Positions 18,866 through 28,317 of a stretch of DNA of 64,000 nucleotides are shown piece by piece. Position 1 is the stretch's first letter. The number at the start of each line of letters is the position of its first letter. The position numbers and the translations under genes are program-made. Under the pieces are notes generated by a model. That model had not been told where the DNA came from. It made no database searches and was given only the letters and a program-made list of their open reading frames with translations. This DNA comes from Pseudomonas sp. GD03858 (GTDB taxonomy: Bacteria > Pseudomonadota > Gammaproteobacteria > Pseudomonadales > Pseudomonadaceae). The stretch covers positions 1 to 64,000 of the forward strand of contig NZ_JAOCDM010000004.1 of assembly GCF_029840925.1 (NCBI RefSeq), read 5' to 3'.

Positions 18866-20728
18866 TTACTCCTCGATCTCATTCAGGTTGCGCCCGGCCA
18901 GTGCGGCTTTGACCGTCGAATCAAGGCGACGGGCGGCAAATGCGTCGGTCACCTGCGACAGACGCTTGGTCTGTTGCTCGATGGCGGCGCCATCGGTGCC
19001 GGTCAGCAAATCACGTAGTTCTTGCATCTGGAATTCGATCGCTTCGCGCTCGTCGCTGCTGAGCAGGCGCTCGCCATCGGCGTCCAGGGCGCCCTGCACC
19101 GCCTCGAGCAGGCGCTCGCCATCGACCTGGTGCTCGCGCAGCTGGCGCGCGTGCTTGTCGGAGCCAGCGTGCTCGAACGAGTCCTTGAGCATGCGGGCGA
19201 TCTCGCCGTCGGTCAGACCGTAGGACGGCTTGACCTGGATGCTCGATTCCACGCCCGAGCCCAGTTCGCGGGCCGCGACGCTGAGCAGGCCATCGGCGTC
19301 GACCTGGAAGGTCACGCGGATCTTCGCCGCGCCCGCGACCATGGCCGGGATGCCGCGCAGCTCGAAGCGCGCCAGGGAGCGGCAGTCGCTGATCAGCTCG
19401 CGCTCGCCCTGCAGCACGTGGATCATCATGGCCGACTGGCCATCCTTGTAGGTGGTGAACTCCTGGGCGCGGGCCACCGGAATGGTGGTGTTGCGCGGGA
19501 TCACCTTCTCCATCAGCCCGCCCATGGTCTCAAGACCGAGCGACAGCGGGATGACGTCGAGCAGCAGCAGTTCGCCGCCTTCGCGACGGTTGCCGGCAAG
19601 GGTGTCGGCCTGGATGGCGGCACCGATGGCCACTACCTGGTCCGGGTCGATCGAGGTCAGCGGAGTACGGCCGAACAGCGCGCCGACCGCCTCGCGCACG
19701 CGCGGCACGCGGGTCGAACCGCCGACCATCACCACCGCGCCGACCTCTTCCAGCTCGATGCCGCTGTCGCGCACGGCGCGGCGACAGGCCTTGAGGCTGC
19801 GGGCAACCAGGGGCTCGATCATCGCCTCGAAGGCGGCGCGGCTCAGTTCGCCCTGCCAGGCGCCGTGGCTGACGCCGACCACATCGGCGTCGGTCAGGGC
19901 TTCCTTGGCGGCGCAGGCGGCCTGCAGCAGCTGGCGCTGGGTGGCCGGATCGAGGTCGGAGGACAGCCCCGCCTGCTCGATGATCCAGCCGGCGATGGCG
20001 TGGTCGAAGTCGTCGCCGCCCAACGCGGTGTCACCACCGGTGGCCAGCACCTCGAAGACGCCGCCGGTCAGGCGCAGGATGGAAATATCGAAGGTACCGC
20101 CGCCCAGGTCGTAGATCGCCACCAGGCCTTCGGCGTTCTGGTCCAGGCCATAGGCCACGGCGGCCGCGGTCGGCTCGTTGAGCAGGCGCAGCACGTTGAG
20201 GCCGGCCAGACGCGCGGCGTCCTTGGTGGCCTGGCGCTGGGCATCGTCGAAATAGGCCGGCACGGTGATTACCGCACCGACCAGCTCGCCACCGAGGGTT
20301 TCCTCGGCGCGCTGACGCAGCACCTTGAGGATATCGGCCGACACCTCCACCGGGCTCTTTGGCCCTTGGATGGTGTCGATGAACGGCATGTGCGACTCAC
20401 CGCCGACAAAGCGGTACGGCAGTTGCTCACCCAGTTGCTTGACGTCCGCCAGGCCACGCCCCATCAGGCGCTTGACCGACAGGATGGTGTTCAGCGGGTC
20501 ATTGGAGGCGGCGTCGCGGGCGGCCTGGCCGACTTCGTTGCGGCCTTCCAGGTAGCGCACCGCCGACGGCAGGATCAGCTTGCCCTGGGCATCGGGCAGC
20601 GGTTCACTGCGCCCGCTGCGCACGGCGGCGACGAGAGAATTGGTGGTGCCCAGGTCGATGCCCACCGCCAGGCGGCGCTGGTGCGGCTGGGGGCTCTGAC
20701 CGGGTTCGGCGATCTGCAGTAGGGCCAT
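18866..20728 (-). CDS. hscA: Fe-S assembly Hsp70-type chaperone HscA
   Basis: A 620-residue specialised Hsp70 that releases clusters from IscU. The nucleotide-binding domain has '[13 protein letters not shown]', '[19 protein letters not shown]' and '[15 protein letters not shown]', and the substrate domain has '[14 protein letters not shown]'. Its partner HscB lies directly upstream. As usual for HscA, an N-terminal extension ([20 protein letters not shown]) precedes the ATPase core. Confidence 0.98.
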   Translation of the reverse strand: MALLQIAEPGQSPQPHQRRLAVGIDLGTTNSLVAAVRSGRSEPLPDAQGKLILPSAVRYLEGRNEVGQAARDAASNDPLNTILSVKRLMGRGLADVKQLGEQLPYRFVGGESHMPFIDTIQGPKSPVEVSADILKVLRQRAEETLGGELVGAVITVPAYFDDAQRQATKDAARLAGLNVLRLLNEPTAAAVAYGLDQNAEGLVAIYDLGGGTFDISILRLTGGVFEVLATGGDTALGGDDFDHAIAGWIIEQAGLSSDLDPATQRQLLQAACAAKEALTDADVVGVSHGAWQGELSRAAFEAMIEPLVARSLKACRRAVRDSGIELEEVGAVVMVGGSTRVPRVREAVGALFGRTPLTSIDPDQVVAIGAAIQADTLAGNRREGGELLLLDVIPLSLGLETMGGLMEKVIPRNTTIPVARAQEFTTYKDGQSAMMIHVLQGERELISDCRSLARFELRGIPAMVAGAAKIRVTFQVDADGLLSVAARELGSGVESSIQVKPSYGLTDGEIARMLKDSFEHAGSDKHARQLREHQVDGERLLEAVQGALDADGERLLSSDEREAIEFQMQELRDLLTGTDGAAIEQQTKRLSQVTDAFAARRLDSTVKAALAGRNLNEIEE

Positions 20729-20771
20729 GCTTATCTGAGTACCTTAGGCGTCATCACGGGCAACGCCGGGG

Positions 20772-21293
20772 TTAATCGTCGAGGCGCTCTTCGAGTTGGC
20801 GCACTTCTTGGGCGAGCTTGTCGAGGAACTGCATGCGGCGCATCAGGCGCTCGGCCTGCTCACGCTGCGCGGCAACATCCCAGCAGGCGGCGAAATCCTC
20901 GTTCAGCGTGTCCTGGGCGACCTTGAGGCGCTTCTTGAACACGGCGACGCCGTCGAGGTCGGCTTCGTCCTGCAACTCTTCGAGCTCTTCGCGCCACTGC
21001 ATCTGCTGCAGCAGGAAGTCCGGGTCGTGCACGGTGACTTCCTGCGGCACCTCGTGGCCACTGATGGCCAGCAGGTAGCGGGCGCGACGCGGCGCGCTGC
21101 GCAAGGTCTGGTAGGCGTCGTTGAGCGCCGCCGACCTTTCCAGGGCGACGCGCTGTTCACGCTCGGAGGCATCGGCGAAACGGTCCGGATGCACCTCGCG
21201 GGCCAGCTCGCGGTAGCGAGTGGCCAGCTTGTCGAGGTCCAGGCGGAAACCGGGCTGCAGGTCAAACAGGGCGAAATGACAAGGAGTACCCAC
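20772..21293 (-). CDS. hscB: Fe-S assembly J-domain co-chaperone HscB
   Basis: A 173-residue co-chaperone that brings IscU to HscA and stimulates its ATPase. The J domain has the HPD motif at residues 35-37 ('REVHPDRF'), and a C-terminal three-helix IscU-binding bundle follows. The start taken is a GTG ([11 protein letters not shown]) 8 bases after the iscA stop with a GAGG site. A longer frame from 21332 would overlap iscA and add 13 basic residues not seen in the family. Confidence 0.95.
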   Translation of the reverse strand: MGTPCHFALFDLQPGFRLDLDKLATRYRELAREVHPDRFADASEREQRVALERSAALNDAYQTLRSAPRRARYLLAISGHEVPQEVTVHDPDFLLQQMQWREELEELQDEADLDGVAVFKKRLKVAQDTLNEDFAACWDVAAQREQAERLMRRMQFLDKLAQEVRQLEERLDD

Positions 21294-21301
21294 GGCCAGC
21301 C

Positions 21302-21625
21302 TCAAACGTTGAAGCTTTCGCCGCAGCCACACTCACCGCGCACGTTGGGGTTGTTGAACTTGAAGCCTTCGTTCAACCCTTCCTTGACGAAGTCCAGCTC
21401 GGTGCCATCGAGGTACACCAGGCTCTTCGGGTCGATAATGACCTTCACGCCGTGGTTCTCGAACACCTGGTCTTCGGCAGCCAGCTCGTCGACGAACTCC
21501 AGCACGTAGGCCAGGCCCGAGCAGCCGGTGGTGCGCACGCCCAGGCGAATGCCCTCACCCTTGCCGCGCCCGTCGAGGGAGCGGCGAATGTGGTTGGCGG
21601 CGGCTTCTGTCATGCTGATAGCCAT
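21302..21625 (-). CDS. iscA: A-type Fe-S carrier IscA
   Basis: A 107-residue A-type carrier with the three ligand cysteines C35 ('TGCSG'), C99 and C101 ('[11 protein letters not shown]'). It passes Fe-S clusters or iron from IscU to apo-proteins. It lies between iscU and hscB. Confidence 0.98.
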   Translation of the reverse strand: MAISMTEAAANHIRRSLDGRGKGEGIRLGVRTTGCSGLAYVLEFVDELAAEDQVFENHGVKVIIDPKSLVYLDGTELDFVKEGLNEGFKFNNPNVRGECGCGESFNV

Positions 21626-21653
21626 CGGAACTCCTTACCTTGCGTCAGGCGAC

Positions 21654-22040
21654 TCAGATCAAGCCTTTCTTCTGCTTGTAATCGCGAACAGCGGCCTTGA
21701 TGGCATCTTCGGCGAGCACGGAGCAGTGGATCTTGACCGGCGGCAGCGCCAGCTCTTCAGCCAGCTGGGTGTTCTTGATGGTCTCGGCCTCGTCCAGGGT
21801 CTTGCCCTTCATCCACTCGGTGGCGAGGGAGCTGGAGGCGATGGCCGAACCGCAGCCGTAGGTCTTGAACTTGGCGTCTTCGATCACGCCCTGCTCGTTG
21901 ACCTTGATCTGCAGACGCATCACGTCGCCGCAGGCCGGGGCGCCGACCATGCCGGTGCCGACATCCGGATCGTCGGCGTTCATCTTGCCGACGTTGCGCG
22001 GGTTTTCGTAGTGGTCGATGACCTTTTCACTGTATGCCAT
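21654..22040 (-). CDS. iscU: Fe-S cluster scaffold IscU
   Basis: A 128-residue scaffold with cluster ligands C37 (plus D39), C63, H105 and C106 in 'GAPACGDVM', 'YGCGSAIASS' and 'LPPVKIHCSVLAEDA'. The LPPVK sequence is the HscA recognition motif. It follows iscS by 46 bases. Confidence 0.99.
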   Translation of the reverse strand: MAYSEKVIDHYENPRNVGKMNADDPDVGTGMVGAPACGDVMRLQIKVNEQGVIEDAKFKTYGCGSAIASSSLATEWMKGKTLDEAETIKNTQLAEELALPPVKIHCSVLAEDAIKAAVRDYKQKKGLI

Positions 22041-22086
22041 GGTGCAATTCCTTCCTCATCAGGGAGCCGCTCTTGCCGGCGACTGC

Positions 22087-23301
22087 TTAGTGGGCGGCCC
22101 ACTCGATCTTGGAGATGTCGACGCCGTCTTTGTACATATCCCACAGCGGCGACAGTTCACGCAGCTTGTTGACGGCCTCGCAGACTTTCTGCGCGGCGTA
22201 GTCGACTTCTTCTTCGGTGGTGAAGCGGCCGAAGGAGAAGCGGATCGAGCTGTGCGCCAGCTCGTCGTTGCGGCCCAGGGCGCGCAGGACGTAGGACGGC
22301 TCGAGCGAAGCGGAGGTGCAGGCCGAACCGGACGAAACGGCGATGTCCTTCAGGGACATCAGCAGCGACTCTCCTTCGACGTAGTTGAAGCTCAGGTTCA
22401 GGTTGTGCGGCACGCGGGCAGTCTGGCTGCCGTTGACGTACAGCTCTTCCAGGCCCGAGACCTGCTTGAAGAAGCGGTCGCTCAGGGCCTTGATGCGGGT
22501 GTTCTCGGCAGCCATTTCCTGCTTGGCGATGGCGAAGGCCTCGCCCATGCCGACGATCTGGTGGGTCGGCAGGGTGCCCGAACGCATGCCGCGCTCATGG
22601 CCACCACCGTGGATGATGGCTTCCAGGCGCACGCGCGGCTTGCGGCTGACGTACAGCGCGCCGATGCCTTTGGGGCCGTAGACCTTGTGCGCCGAGAACG
22701 ACATCAGGTCGACCTTGAGCTTTTGCACATCGATCTCGACCTTGCCGGCCGACTGGGCGGCATCGACGTGGAACAGCACGCCACGCGAGCGGGTCAGCTC
22801 ACCGATGGCGGCGATATCGTTGATCGAGCCGACTTCGTTGTTCACGTGCATCAGCGAAACGAGGATGGTGTCGTCGCGCAGCACAGCCTCGACCATGGCC
22901 GGGGTGACGATGCCGTCTTCGCCGGGCTCGAGATAGGTAACTTCGAAACCTTCACGCTCCAGCTGGCGAGCGGTGTCCAGGACCGCCTTGTGCTCGATCT
23001 TGGAGGTGATGATGTGCTTGCCCTTGGTCTGATAGAAGTGCGCCACGCCCTTCAACGCCAGGTTGTCGGACTCGGTGGCACCGCTGGTCCAGACGATCTC
23101 GCGTGGGTCGGCGTTGATCAGCTCGGCGACCTGACGGCGGCCATTCTCGACTGCCTCTTCGGCCTTCCAGCCAAACACGTGGGAACGCGAGGCCGGGTTA
23201 CCGAAGTTCCCGTCGACCAGCAGGCATTCGGCCATCTTCTGGGCTACACGGGGATCGACCGGGGTGGTCGCGGAGTAATCGAGGTAGATCGGCAACTTCA
23301 T
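22087..23301 (-). CDS. iscS: Cysteine desulfurase IscS
   Basis: A 404-residue PLP enzyme that takes sulfur from cysteine for Fe-S clusters, thiolated tRNA and other uses. The PLP lysine is K206 ('[12 protein letters not shown]') and the persulfide cysteine is C328 ('[13 protein letters not shown]'), the same numbering as E. coli IscS. It is the second gene of the isc operon. Confidence 0.99.
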   Translation of the reverse strand: MKLPIYLDYSATTPVDPRVAQKMAECLLVDGNFGNPASRSHVFGWKAEEAVENGRRQVAELINADPREIVWTSGATESDNLALKGVAHFYQTKGKHIITSKIEHKAVLDTARQLEREGFEVTYLEPGEDGIVTPAMVEAVLRDDTILVSLMHVNNEVGSINDIAAIGELTRSRGVLFHVDAAQSAGKVEIDVQKLKVDLMSFSAHKVYGPKGIGALYVSRKPRVRLEAIIHGGGHERGMRSGTLPTHQIVGMGEAFAIAKQEMAAENTRIKALSDRFFKQVSGLEELYVNGSQTARVPHNLNLSFNYVEGESLLMSLKDIAVSSGSACTSASLEPSYVLRALGRNDELAHSSIRFSFGRFTTEEEVDYAAQKVCEAVNKLRELSPLWDMYKDGVDISKIEWAAH

Positions 23302-23342
23302 TGAGTATCTCCTATCAGGCGTTGGCGTCGCTCATCGCTGCT

Positions 23343-23834
23343 TCAGTCGACGGCGGACGTCTCAATCTTGTCCAGCTGGGCGGTTCGGCCCGCGACACGG
23401 CGCAGGTCCTGACGTTGGGCGACTTCCTGCACCTCTCGGCGCATGACGAGGTCGGCCAGGCTGATGCCGCTGAGAAATTCATGGATCTGCTGGCTCAGGT
23501 CGCACCACAGGTGGTGAGTCAGGCAGGTATCACCGGCATGGCAATCCCCCAGGCCCTGGCAACGGGTGGCATCGACCGACTCGTTGACCGCGTCGATGAC
23601 CTGGGCCACCTGGATGGTTTCCATGCCGCGCGACAGCTGGTAGCCGCCGCCTGGGCCGCGAACGCTGGAAACCAGGCTGCTGCGGCGCAGCTTGGCGAAC
23701 AGCTGTTCCAGATAAGAGAGGGAAATGCCCTGGCGCTCGGAAATATCGGCCAAAGACACCGGCCCATGCTGCGCGTGCAACGCCAGGTCAAGCATGGCGG
23801 TCACGGCGTATCGGCCTTTGGTAGTCAGTCGCAT
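23343..23834 (-). CDS. iscR: Fe-S sensing regulator IscR
   Basis: A 163-residue Rrf2-family repressor. A winged helix spans about residues 1-70 ('[19 protein letters not shown]', '[16 protein letters not shown]'). The [2Fe-2S] ligands C92, C98, C104 and H107 are in '[19 protein letters not shown]'. Holo-IscR represses its own operon when clusters are plentiful. Two matches to the type 1 IscR site lie upstream and overlap the promoter. Confidence 0.98.
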   Translation of the reverse strand: MRLTTKGRYAVTAMLDLALHAQHGPVSLADISERQGISLSYLEQLFAKLRRSSLVSSVRGPGGGYQLSRGMETIQVAQVIDAVNESVDATRCQGLGDCHAGDTCLTHHLWCDLSQQIHEFLSGISLADLVMRREVQEVAQRQDLRRVAGRTAQLDKIETSAVD

Positions 23835-23871
23835 GGCGTATGGGTACCACGGGAGTTACAGGATGTGTGCG

Positions 23872-23900
23872 AGTATGCGATTCCCGAGCGTTTAAGTCAA
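23872..23900 (-). promoter_or_regulatory. Promoter of the isc operon
   Basis: On the minus strand, TTGACT (complement of 23895-23900) and CATACT (complement of 23872-23877) are separated by exactly 17 bases, about 40 bases upstream of iscR. It overlaps an IscR site. Confidence 0.75.
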
Positions 23901-23904
23901 CTAT
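23880..23904 (-). promoter_or_regulatory. IscR type 1 binding site overlapping the -35 box
   Basis: The 25-base minus-strand sequence ATAGTTGACT..CTCGGGAAT matches the type 1 consensus (ATASYYGACTRWWWYAGTCRRSTAT) at about 20 positions and covers the -35 hexamer. Binding here would block RNA polymerase. Confidence 0.7.
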
Positions 23905-23929
23905 TAGACCTAGTGCTTTAGTCGGGTAT
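23905..23929 (-). promoter_or_regulatory. Second, weaker IscR type 1 site
   Basis: Immediately upstream, ATACCCGACTAAAG.. matches the first half of the type 1 consensus almost perfectly, with a degenerate second half. Tandem sites are known upstream of iscR in other gammaproteobacteria. Confidence 0.5.
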
Positions 23930-24002
23930 GCATGTGGGAGGCGGGCGCGAGTGTAGCAGACAAGGGGCGCAAGCACACGCCCCTTGCATCGACCCGACGC
24001 AA

Positions 24003-24791
24003 TCAATGCGACCGAGTGTCGCCCTGCCGCTCTTCTGCGCACGCCTCGGCAAAGTCATCGGCGGGCAATGCCGGCAGCTCCTTGGCACAGTAATCACTGC
24101 CCATCCGTGTCAGCGCGCCACACATGCCTTCCAGGCGCTCGTCGACAGCCTGCAGATGGTCGAGCATCTGGCCGATGGCGCGAGCCACCGGGTCGGGCAT
24201 GTCACCGCTGACACCGTAGGCGTCGAAGCCGATTTTCTCGGCCATGGCCTTGCGCTTGACCTCGACGGCGTCGTCCTCGGCCTTGACGATGATCCGTCCA
24301 GGGATGCCGACGGCCGTGGCACCGGCCGGCACCGCCTTGGTCACCACGGCATTGGAGCCGATCTTGGCCCCCGCACCGACGGTGAACGGCCCCAGCACCT
24401 TGGCGCCTGCACCGACCACCACCCCGTCCTCCAGGGTCGGGTGACGCTTGCCCTTGTTCCAGCTGGTGCCGCCAAGGGTCACACCCTGATAGAGGGTGAC
24501 GTCGTCGCCGATCTCGGCGGTTTCGCCAATGACGATACCCATGCCATGGTCGATGAAGAAACGCCGGCCGATGGTGGCGCCAGGGTGAATCTCGATACCG
24601 GTCATCCAGCGACCGAAGTTGGACACCAGGCGCGCCAGCCACTTGAAGTCGCGCACCCACAAGGCATGCCCGAGACGATGCAGCCAGATGGCGTGCATGC
24701 CCGGGTAGCAGGTCAGTACTTCAAAGGTGTTGCGCGCCGCCGGGTCACGATGGAAAACGCTCTGGATATCTTCACGCAGACGCTCGAACAT
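24003..24791 (-). CDS. cysE: Serine O-acetyltransferase
   Basis: A 262-residue enzyme that acetylates serine with acetyl-CoA, the committed step of cysteine synthesis. The N-terminal helical part ('[20 protein letters not shown]') leads to the hexapeptide beta-helix ('[21 protein letters not shown]', '[22 protein letters not shown]'). A C-terminal tail of about 60 residues after the beta-helix is rich in acidic residues. The gene lies between trmJ and iscR, and its product feeds cysteine to IscS. Confidence 0.96.
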   Translation of the reverse strand: MFERLREDIQSVFHRDPAARNTFEVLTCYPGMHAIWLHRLGHALWVRDFKWLARLVSNFGRWMTGIEIHPGATIGRRFFIDHGMGIVIGETAEIGDDVTLYQGVTLGGTSWNKGKRHPTLEDGVVVGAGAKVLGPFTVGAGAKIGSNAVVTKAVPAGATAVGIPGRIIVKAEDDAVEVKRKAMAEKIGFDAYGVSGDMPDPVARAIGQMLDHLQAVDERLEGMCGALTRMGSDYCAKELPALPADDFAEACAEERQGDTRSH

Positions 24792-24793
24792 CT

Positions 24794-25564
24794 TCAGTCC
24801 TTCCGTTTATGCGGCTCGCCCCGTACGACTTTCTGGGTCTCGGTGAGGATGCCGCGCAAAATGCTCATTTCCGAACGATTGACCGCGCTGCGCCCATAGA
24901 GCCGGCGCAGGCGCGGCATCAGGTGCTTGGGCTTTTCCGGGTCGAGGAAGCCGATGTCCACCAGGGTCTTTTCCAGGTGTTCATAGAACAGCTCCATTTC
25001 GTCCATGGTCGCCAGCTCGTTGCTGCGCAGCGAGTTGGCATCGAACTTCTCGACTTTCGAGGGCGCGCCCTCGGCTGCCAGCCAGGCCATGCGCACCTCA
25101 TAGGAGAGCACCTGGACCGCGGCGGCGAGGTTCAGCGAGCTGAAGTCGGGGTTCGAGGGAATGTGCACGTGGAAGTGACATCGCTGCAGTTCTTCGTTGG
25201 TCAGCCCGGCGTGCTCGCGCCCGAACACCAGGGCGATTTCTTCGCCGCCCCCGGCGTGCTCCACGGCCTTGGCCCCGCACTCGCGCGGGTCGATCAGCGG
25301 CCAGGGGATGCTGCGCTCACGGGCACTGGTACCCATGACCAGGCTGCAGCCGACCAGCGCGTCCTCGAGGCTGTCGACCACCTGGGCATTGGCCAGGATG
25401 TCGTCGGCGCCCGAGGCACGCGCGGTGGCATCGCCGGATGGGAACTCTTTCGGCTGCACCAGCACCAGGCGCGACAGGCCCATGTTTTTCATGGCACGCG
25501 CAGCGCCGCCGATATTGCCGGGGTGGCTGGTATTGACCAGAACAACACGAATATTCTGCAACAA
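24794..25564 (-). CDS. trmJ: tRNA (cytidine/uridine-32 2'-O)-methyltransferase TrmJ
   Basis: A SPOUT methyltransferase that modifies position 32 of the tRNA anticodon loop. Family motifs are '[21 protein letters not shown]', '[16 protein letters not shown]' and '[22 protein letters not shown]'. The start chosen is a TTG giving [16 protein letters not shown], which matches known Pseudomonas N-termini and yields 256 residues. An ATG at 25642 would add 26 unrelated residues. It is divergent from suhB and ends 3 bases before cysE. Confidence 0.92.
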   Translation of the reverse strand: MLQNIRVVLVNTSHPGNIGGAARAMKNMGLSRLVLVQPKEFPSGDATARASGADDILANAQVVDSLEDALVGCSLVMGTSARERSIPWPLIDPRECGAKAVEHAGGGEEIALVFGREHAGLTNEELQRCHFHVHIPSNPDFSSLNLAAAVQVLSYEVRMAWLAAEGAPSKVEKFDANSLRSNELATMDEMELFYEHLEKTLVDIGFLDPEKPKHLMPRLRRLYGRSAVNRSEMSILRGILTETQKVVRGEPHKRKD

Positions 25565-25716
25565 GGTGTTGAGCTCACGGAGTAGGGATAAAGGGGCAAA
25601 CGATCTTACAGAAGCGACGGGCGTAACGCCACGAATGCGCATCTGACCCTTCTGCCGTCGTGGATTTCTGATAGACTATGCGGCTTTCCTCTTTAACATC
25701 CCCAGGTGAAACGCCC

Positions 25717-26535
25717 ATGCAGCCTATGCTGAATATCGCCCTGCGCGCCGCTCGCAGCGCCAGTGAACTGATTTTCCGCTCCATCGAACGCCTGGATAGC
25801 ATCAAAGTCGACGAAAAGCAGGCCAAGGACTACGTCTCCGAGGTCGACCGCGCCGCCGAGAAGGTCATCGTCGATGCTCTGCGCAAGGCCTACCCGAACC
25901 ACTCGATCCAAGGTGAAGAAACCGGCCTGCACGCCGGCACCGGCGAAGAAGGCAAGGACTACCTGTGGATCATCGATCCGCTGGACGGCACCACCAACTT
26001 CCTGCGTGGCGTTCCTCACTTTGCGATCAGCATCGCCTGCAAATACCGTGGCCGCCTCGAGCACGCCGTGATCGTCGACCCGGTTCGCCAGGAAGAATTC
26101 ACCGCCAGCCGTGGCCGTGGCGCCCAGCTCAACGGCCGCCGCATCCGCGTCAGCTCGCGCACCAGCCTGGAAGGCGCCCTGCTGGGCACCGGCTTCCCGT
26201 TCCGCGACAACCAGATGGCCGACCTGGACAACTACCTGGGCATGTTCCGCGCCCTGACTGGCCAGACCGCCGGCATCCGCCGCGCCGGCTCCGCCAGCCT
26301 GGACCTGGCCTACGTGGCCGCTGGCCGCTTCGATGCCTTCTGGGAGTCGGGCCTGTCCGAATGGGACATGGCCGCGGGCGTGCTGCTGATTCAGGAAGCA
26401 GGCGGCCTGGTGAGCGACTTCAACGGTGGCCACGACCACCTCGAGAAGGGTCATATCGTCGCCGGCAACATCAAGTGCTTCAAGGCCGTGCTGACCGCCA
26501 TCCAGCCGCACCTGCCAGAGCACATGAAGCGCTAA
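25717..26535 (+). CDS. suhB: Inositol-1-monophosphatase / transcription-complex factor SuhB
   Basis: A 272-residue Mg-dependent phosphatase with metal-binding motifs 'GEETG' (about 66-70), 'WIIDPLDGTTNF' (about 84-95) and 'WDMAAGVLLIQEAGG'. SuhB hydrolyses inositol phosphates and also joins rRNA antitermination complexes in enterobacteria. The ATG before QPMLNIALRAARS is used; an in-frame ATG 13 codons upstream lies in the leader. A bidirectional terminator follows. Confidence 0.95.
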   Translation: MQPMLNIALRAARSASELIFRSIERLDSIKVDEKQAKDYVSEVDRAAEKVIVDALRKAYPNHSIQGEETGLHAGTGEEGKDYLWIIDPLDGTTNFLRGVPHFAISIACKYRGRLEHAVIVDPVRQEEFTASRGRGAQLNGRRIRVSSRTSLEGALLGTGFPFRDNQMADLDNYLGMFRALTGQTAGIRRAGSASLDLAYVAAGRFDAFWESGLSEWDMAAGVLLIQEAGGLVSDFNGGHDHLEKGHIVAGNIKCFKAVLTAIQPHLPEHMKR

Positions 26536-26549
26536 GCGCTGCAGGCACA

Positions 26550-26585
26550 AAAAAAGCACCTCTCGGGGTGCTTTTTTGTGCCTGC
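26550..26585. terminator. Bidirectional terminator after suhB
   Basis: GCACC / GGGTGC form the stem around TCTCG, flanked by an A7 tract on the left and a T6 tract on the right. The symmetry extends outward as GCAGGCACA / TGTGCCTGC. It can stop suhB transcription on the plus strand and the glycine-zipper gene on the minus strand. Confidence 0.85.
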
Positions 26586-26594
26586 AATCCAGCC

Positions 26595-26710
26595 CTGTAG
26601 GAGCGGCCTTGTGTCGCGAAAGGGCTGCAAAGCAGCCCCGGGGATTTCAGATAGAGCGAAGATCCTGGGGCGCTTCGCACCCCTATCGCGACACAAGGCC
26701 GCTCCTACAG
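26595..26710. repeat. Inverted REP pair (GTAGGAGCGGCC family)
   Basis: 'GTAGGAGCGGCCTTGTGTCG' at the left and its exact complement 'CGACACAAGGCCGCTCCTAC' at the right enclose a 75-base middle part, between the converging suhB and glycine-zipper genes. Confidence 0.85.
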
Positions 26711-26729
26711 AAAGCAGCCCGTGCCGAGA

Positions 26730-27278
26730 TCACTGCCCCGGCTGGTTCTGCCCCAGGATCAGCTTGCCATTCTTGTCCAGCGGAATGGTCGAGCCCGGCT
26801 CGTGATCCATCTTCACCTTGCCCACCTGGTCACCGATCGAATAGGTGACGTTGTAGCCCACCACCTTGTCGCTGATGTCGTTGACCGTGTTGCAGCGGGT
26901 CTGCGTGGTCGTGTAGGTGTCACGCTCCTGCATGTACTCCTGGGCCTTGTTGCCCGCGTAGCCACCACCCACCGCACCGGCGACCGTGGCGATCTTCTTG
27001 CCCGTGCCGCCACCGACCTGGTTGCCCAGCAGGCCACCGGCAATGGCGCCCACCACCGTGCCGGCGATCTGGTGCTGGTCCTTGACCGGCGCCTGGCGCG
27101 TGACGGTGACATCCTTGCAGACCTCGCGCGGCGTCTTCACCTGCTGCTTGATCGGCTGCACGTCGGTGACCTGGGCGTACTCAGGCCCCTTGTTCACCAA
27201 GCTGTAGGTCGCCACAGCACCTCCGGCAGTCACACCGACAGCACCCAGAACCGCACCCACCAGCATTGATTTGTTCAC
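26730..27278 (-). CDS. Glycine-zipper outer-membrane-type protein (2TM repeat family)
   Basis: A 182-residue protein with an N-terminal hydrophobic segment ('SMLVGAVLGAVGVTAGGAVATYSLV') and a glycine-zipper 2TM region at about residues 70-110 ('IAGTVVGAIAGGLLGNQVGG', 'IATVAGAVGGGYAGNKAQE'). The relatives are small SlyB/Rick-17kDa-like envelope proteins of uncertain role. The start is a GTG (VNKSMLVG) five bases after a perfect AGGAGG, better than the longer frame from 27359, which runs into the secF terminator. It is transcribed alone, with terminators on both sides. Confidence 0.88.
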   Translation of the reverse strand: MNKSMLVGAVLGAVGVTAGGAVATYSLVNKGPEYAQVTDVQPIKQQVKTPREVCKDVTVTRQAPVKDQHQIAGTVVGAIAGGLLGNQVGGGTGKKIATVAGAVGGGYAGNKAQEYMQERDTYTTTQTRCNTVNDISDKVVGYNVTYSIGDQVGKVKMDHEPGSTIPLDKNGKLILGQNQPGQ

Positions 27279-27334
27279 GTGAACCTCCTGATCGTACCCG
27301 CGGGCTCCGGCCCGCCTTCTCCCTGCCTTGGAGC

Positions 27335-27366
27335 AAAAAAAAAGGCGCGAGTTCAACACTCGCGCC
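27335..27366 (-). terminator. Terminator of the secDF transcript
   Basis: GGCGCGAGT / ACTCGCGCC form a perfect 9-bp stem with a 5-base loop, followed on the minus strand by nine T residues. It lies about 30 bases after the secF stop. Confidence 0.92.
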
Positions 27367-27398
27367 TCTCTTTACGCCAAATGGCGTAGGACGATTCC

Positions 27399-28307
27399 TT
27401 AAGGACGGTCGTCCACACCCTCGGTCTTGACCGGTGGAATCAGGTCTTCGCTGCTCAGGTTCAGCCAGATCAGCACCACGTTGGCGATGTAGATCGACGA
27501 GTAGGTACCGGCCATGACACCGATGAACAGTGCCAGGGAGAAGCCGAACAGGTTGTCGCCGCCGAAGAACAGCAGCGCGGCGATGGCCAGCAAGGTCGAC
27601 ACCGAGGTGGCGACGGTACGCAACAGGGTCTGGGTGGTCGAGATGTTGATGTTCTCGATCAGCGAAGCCTTGCGCATTACCCGGAAGTTCTCGCGCACCC
27701 GGTCGAACACCACGATGGTGTCGTTGAGCGAGTAGCCGATGATCGCCAGCACCGCCGCCAGCACCGTCAGGTCGAAGGTGATCTGGAAGAACGACAGGAT
27801 GCCCAGGGTGACCACCACGTCGTGGATCAGCGAGACGATGGCGCCGACCGCGAACTTCCACTGGAAGCGGAAGGCCAGGTAGATGAGGATGCCGCCCAGA
27901 GCCAGGAGCATGCCGAGGCCGCCCTGGTCACGCAGCTCTTCACCCACCTGCGGGCCGACGAACTCGACACGCTTGACCGTGGCCGGGTTGTCGCCGCCGA
28001 TCTTCTGCAGCGCCTCGGCCACGCGGTTACCCAGCTGCGGGTCATCGCCCGGCATGCGCACCAGCAGGTCGGTGGTGGCGCCGAAGCTCTGCACCACGGC
28101 ATCGTGGAAACCGGAGCCGACCAGCTCGGTACGTACCTTCTCCAGGTCCGCAGGACGCTCGTAGGTCAGCTCGATCAGCGTACCGCCGGTGAAGTCCAGA
28201 CCGAAGTTCAGGCCCTTGTGCCACCAGCTGAACAGCGCCAACACGGTGAGGAGCACGGTAATGGCGAACGCGACATTGCGCACGCCCATGAAGTTGATGG
28301 TTTTCAT
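27399..28307 (-). CDS. secF: Protein translocase subunit SecF
   Basis: A 302-residue inner-membrane protein with six predicted helices. It has the SecF opening 'INFMGVRNVAFAITVLL', 'GLNFGLDFTGGTLIEL', and the C-terminal 'GYSLNDTIVVFDRVRENFR' motif. With SecD it uses the proton gradient to pull proteins through SecYEG. The ATG before KTINFMGV is used; a frame starting 12 codons earlier overlaps the spacer after secD. Confidence 0.98.
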   Translation of the reverse strand: MKTINFMGVRNVAFAITVLLTVLALFSWWHKGLNFGLDFTGGTLIELTYERPADLEKVRTELVGSGFHDAVVQSFGATTDLLVRMPGDDPQLGNRVAEALQKIGGDNPATVKRVEFVGPQVGEELRDQGGLGMLLALGGILIYLAFRFQWKFAVGAIVSLIHDVVVTLGILSFFQITFDLTVLAAVLAIIGYSLNDTIVVFDRVRENFRVMRKASLIENINISTTQTLLRTVATSVSTLLAIAALLFFGGDNLFGFSLALFIGVMAGTYSSIYIANVVLIWLNLSSEDLIPPVKTEGVDDRP

Positions 28308-28317
28308 CGCAGCTCCC

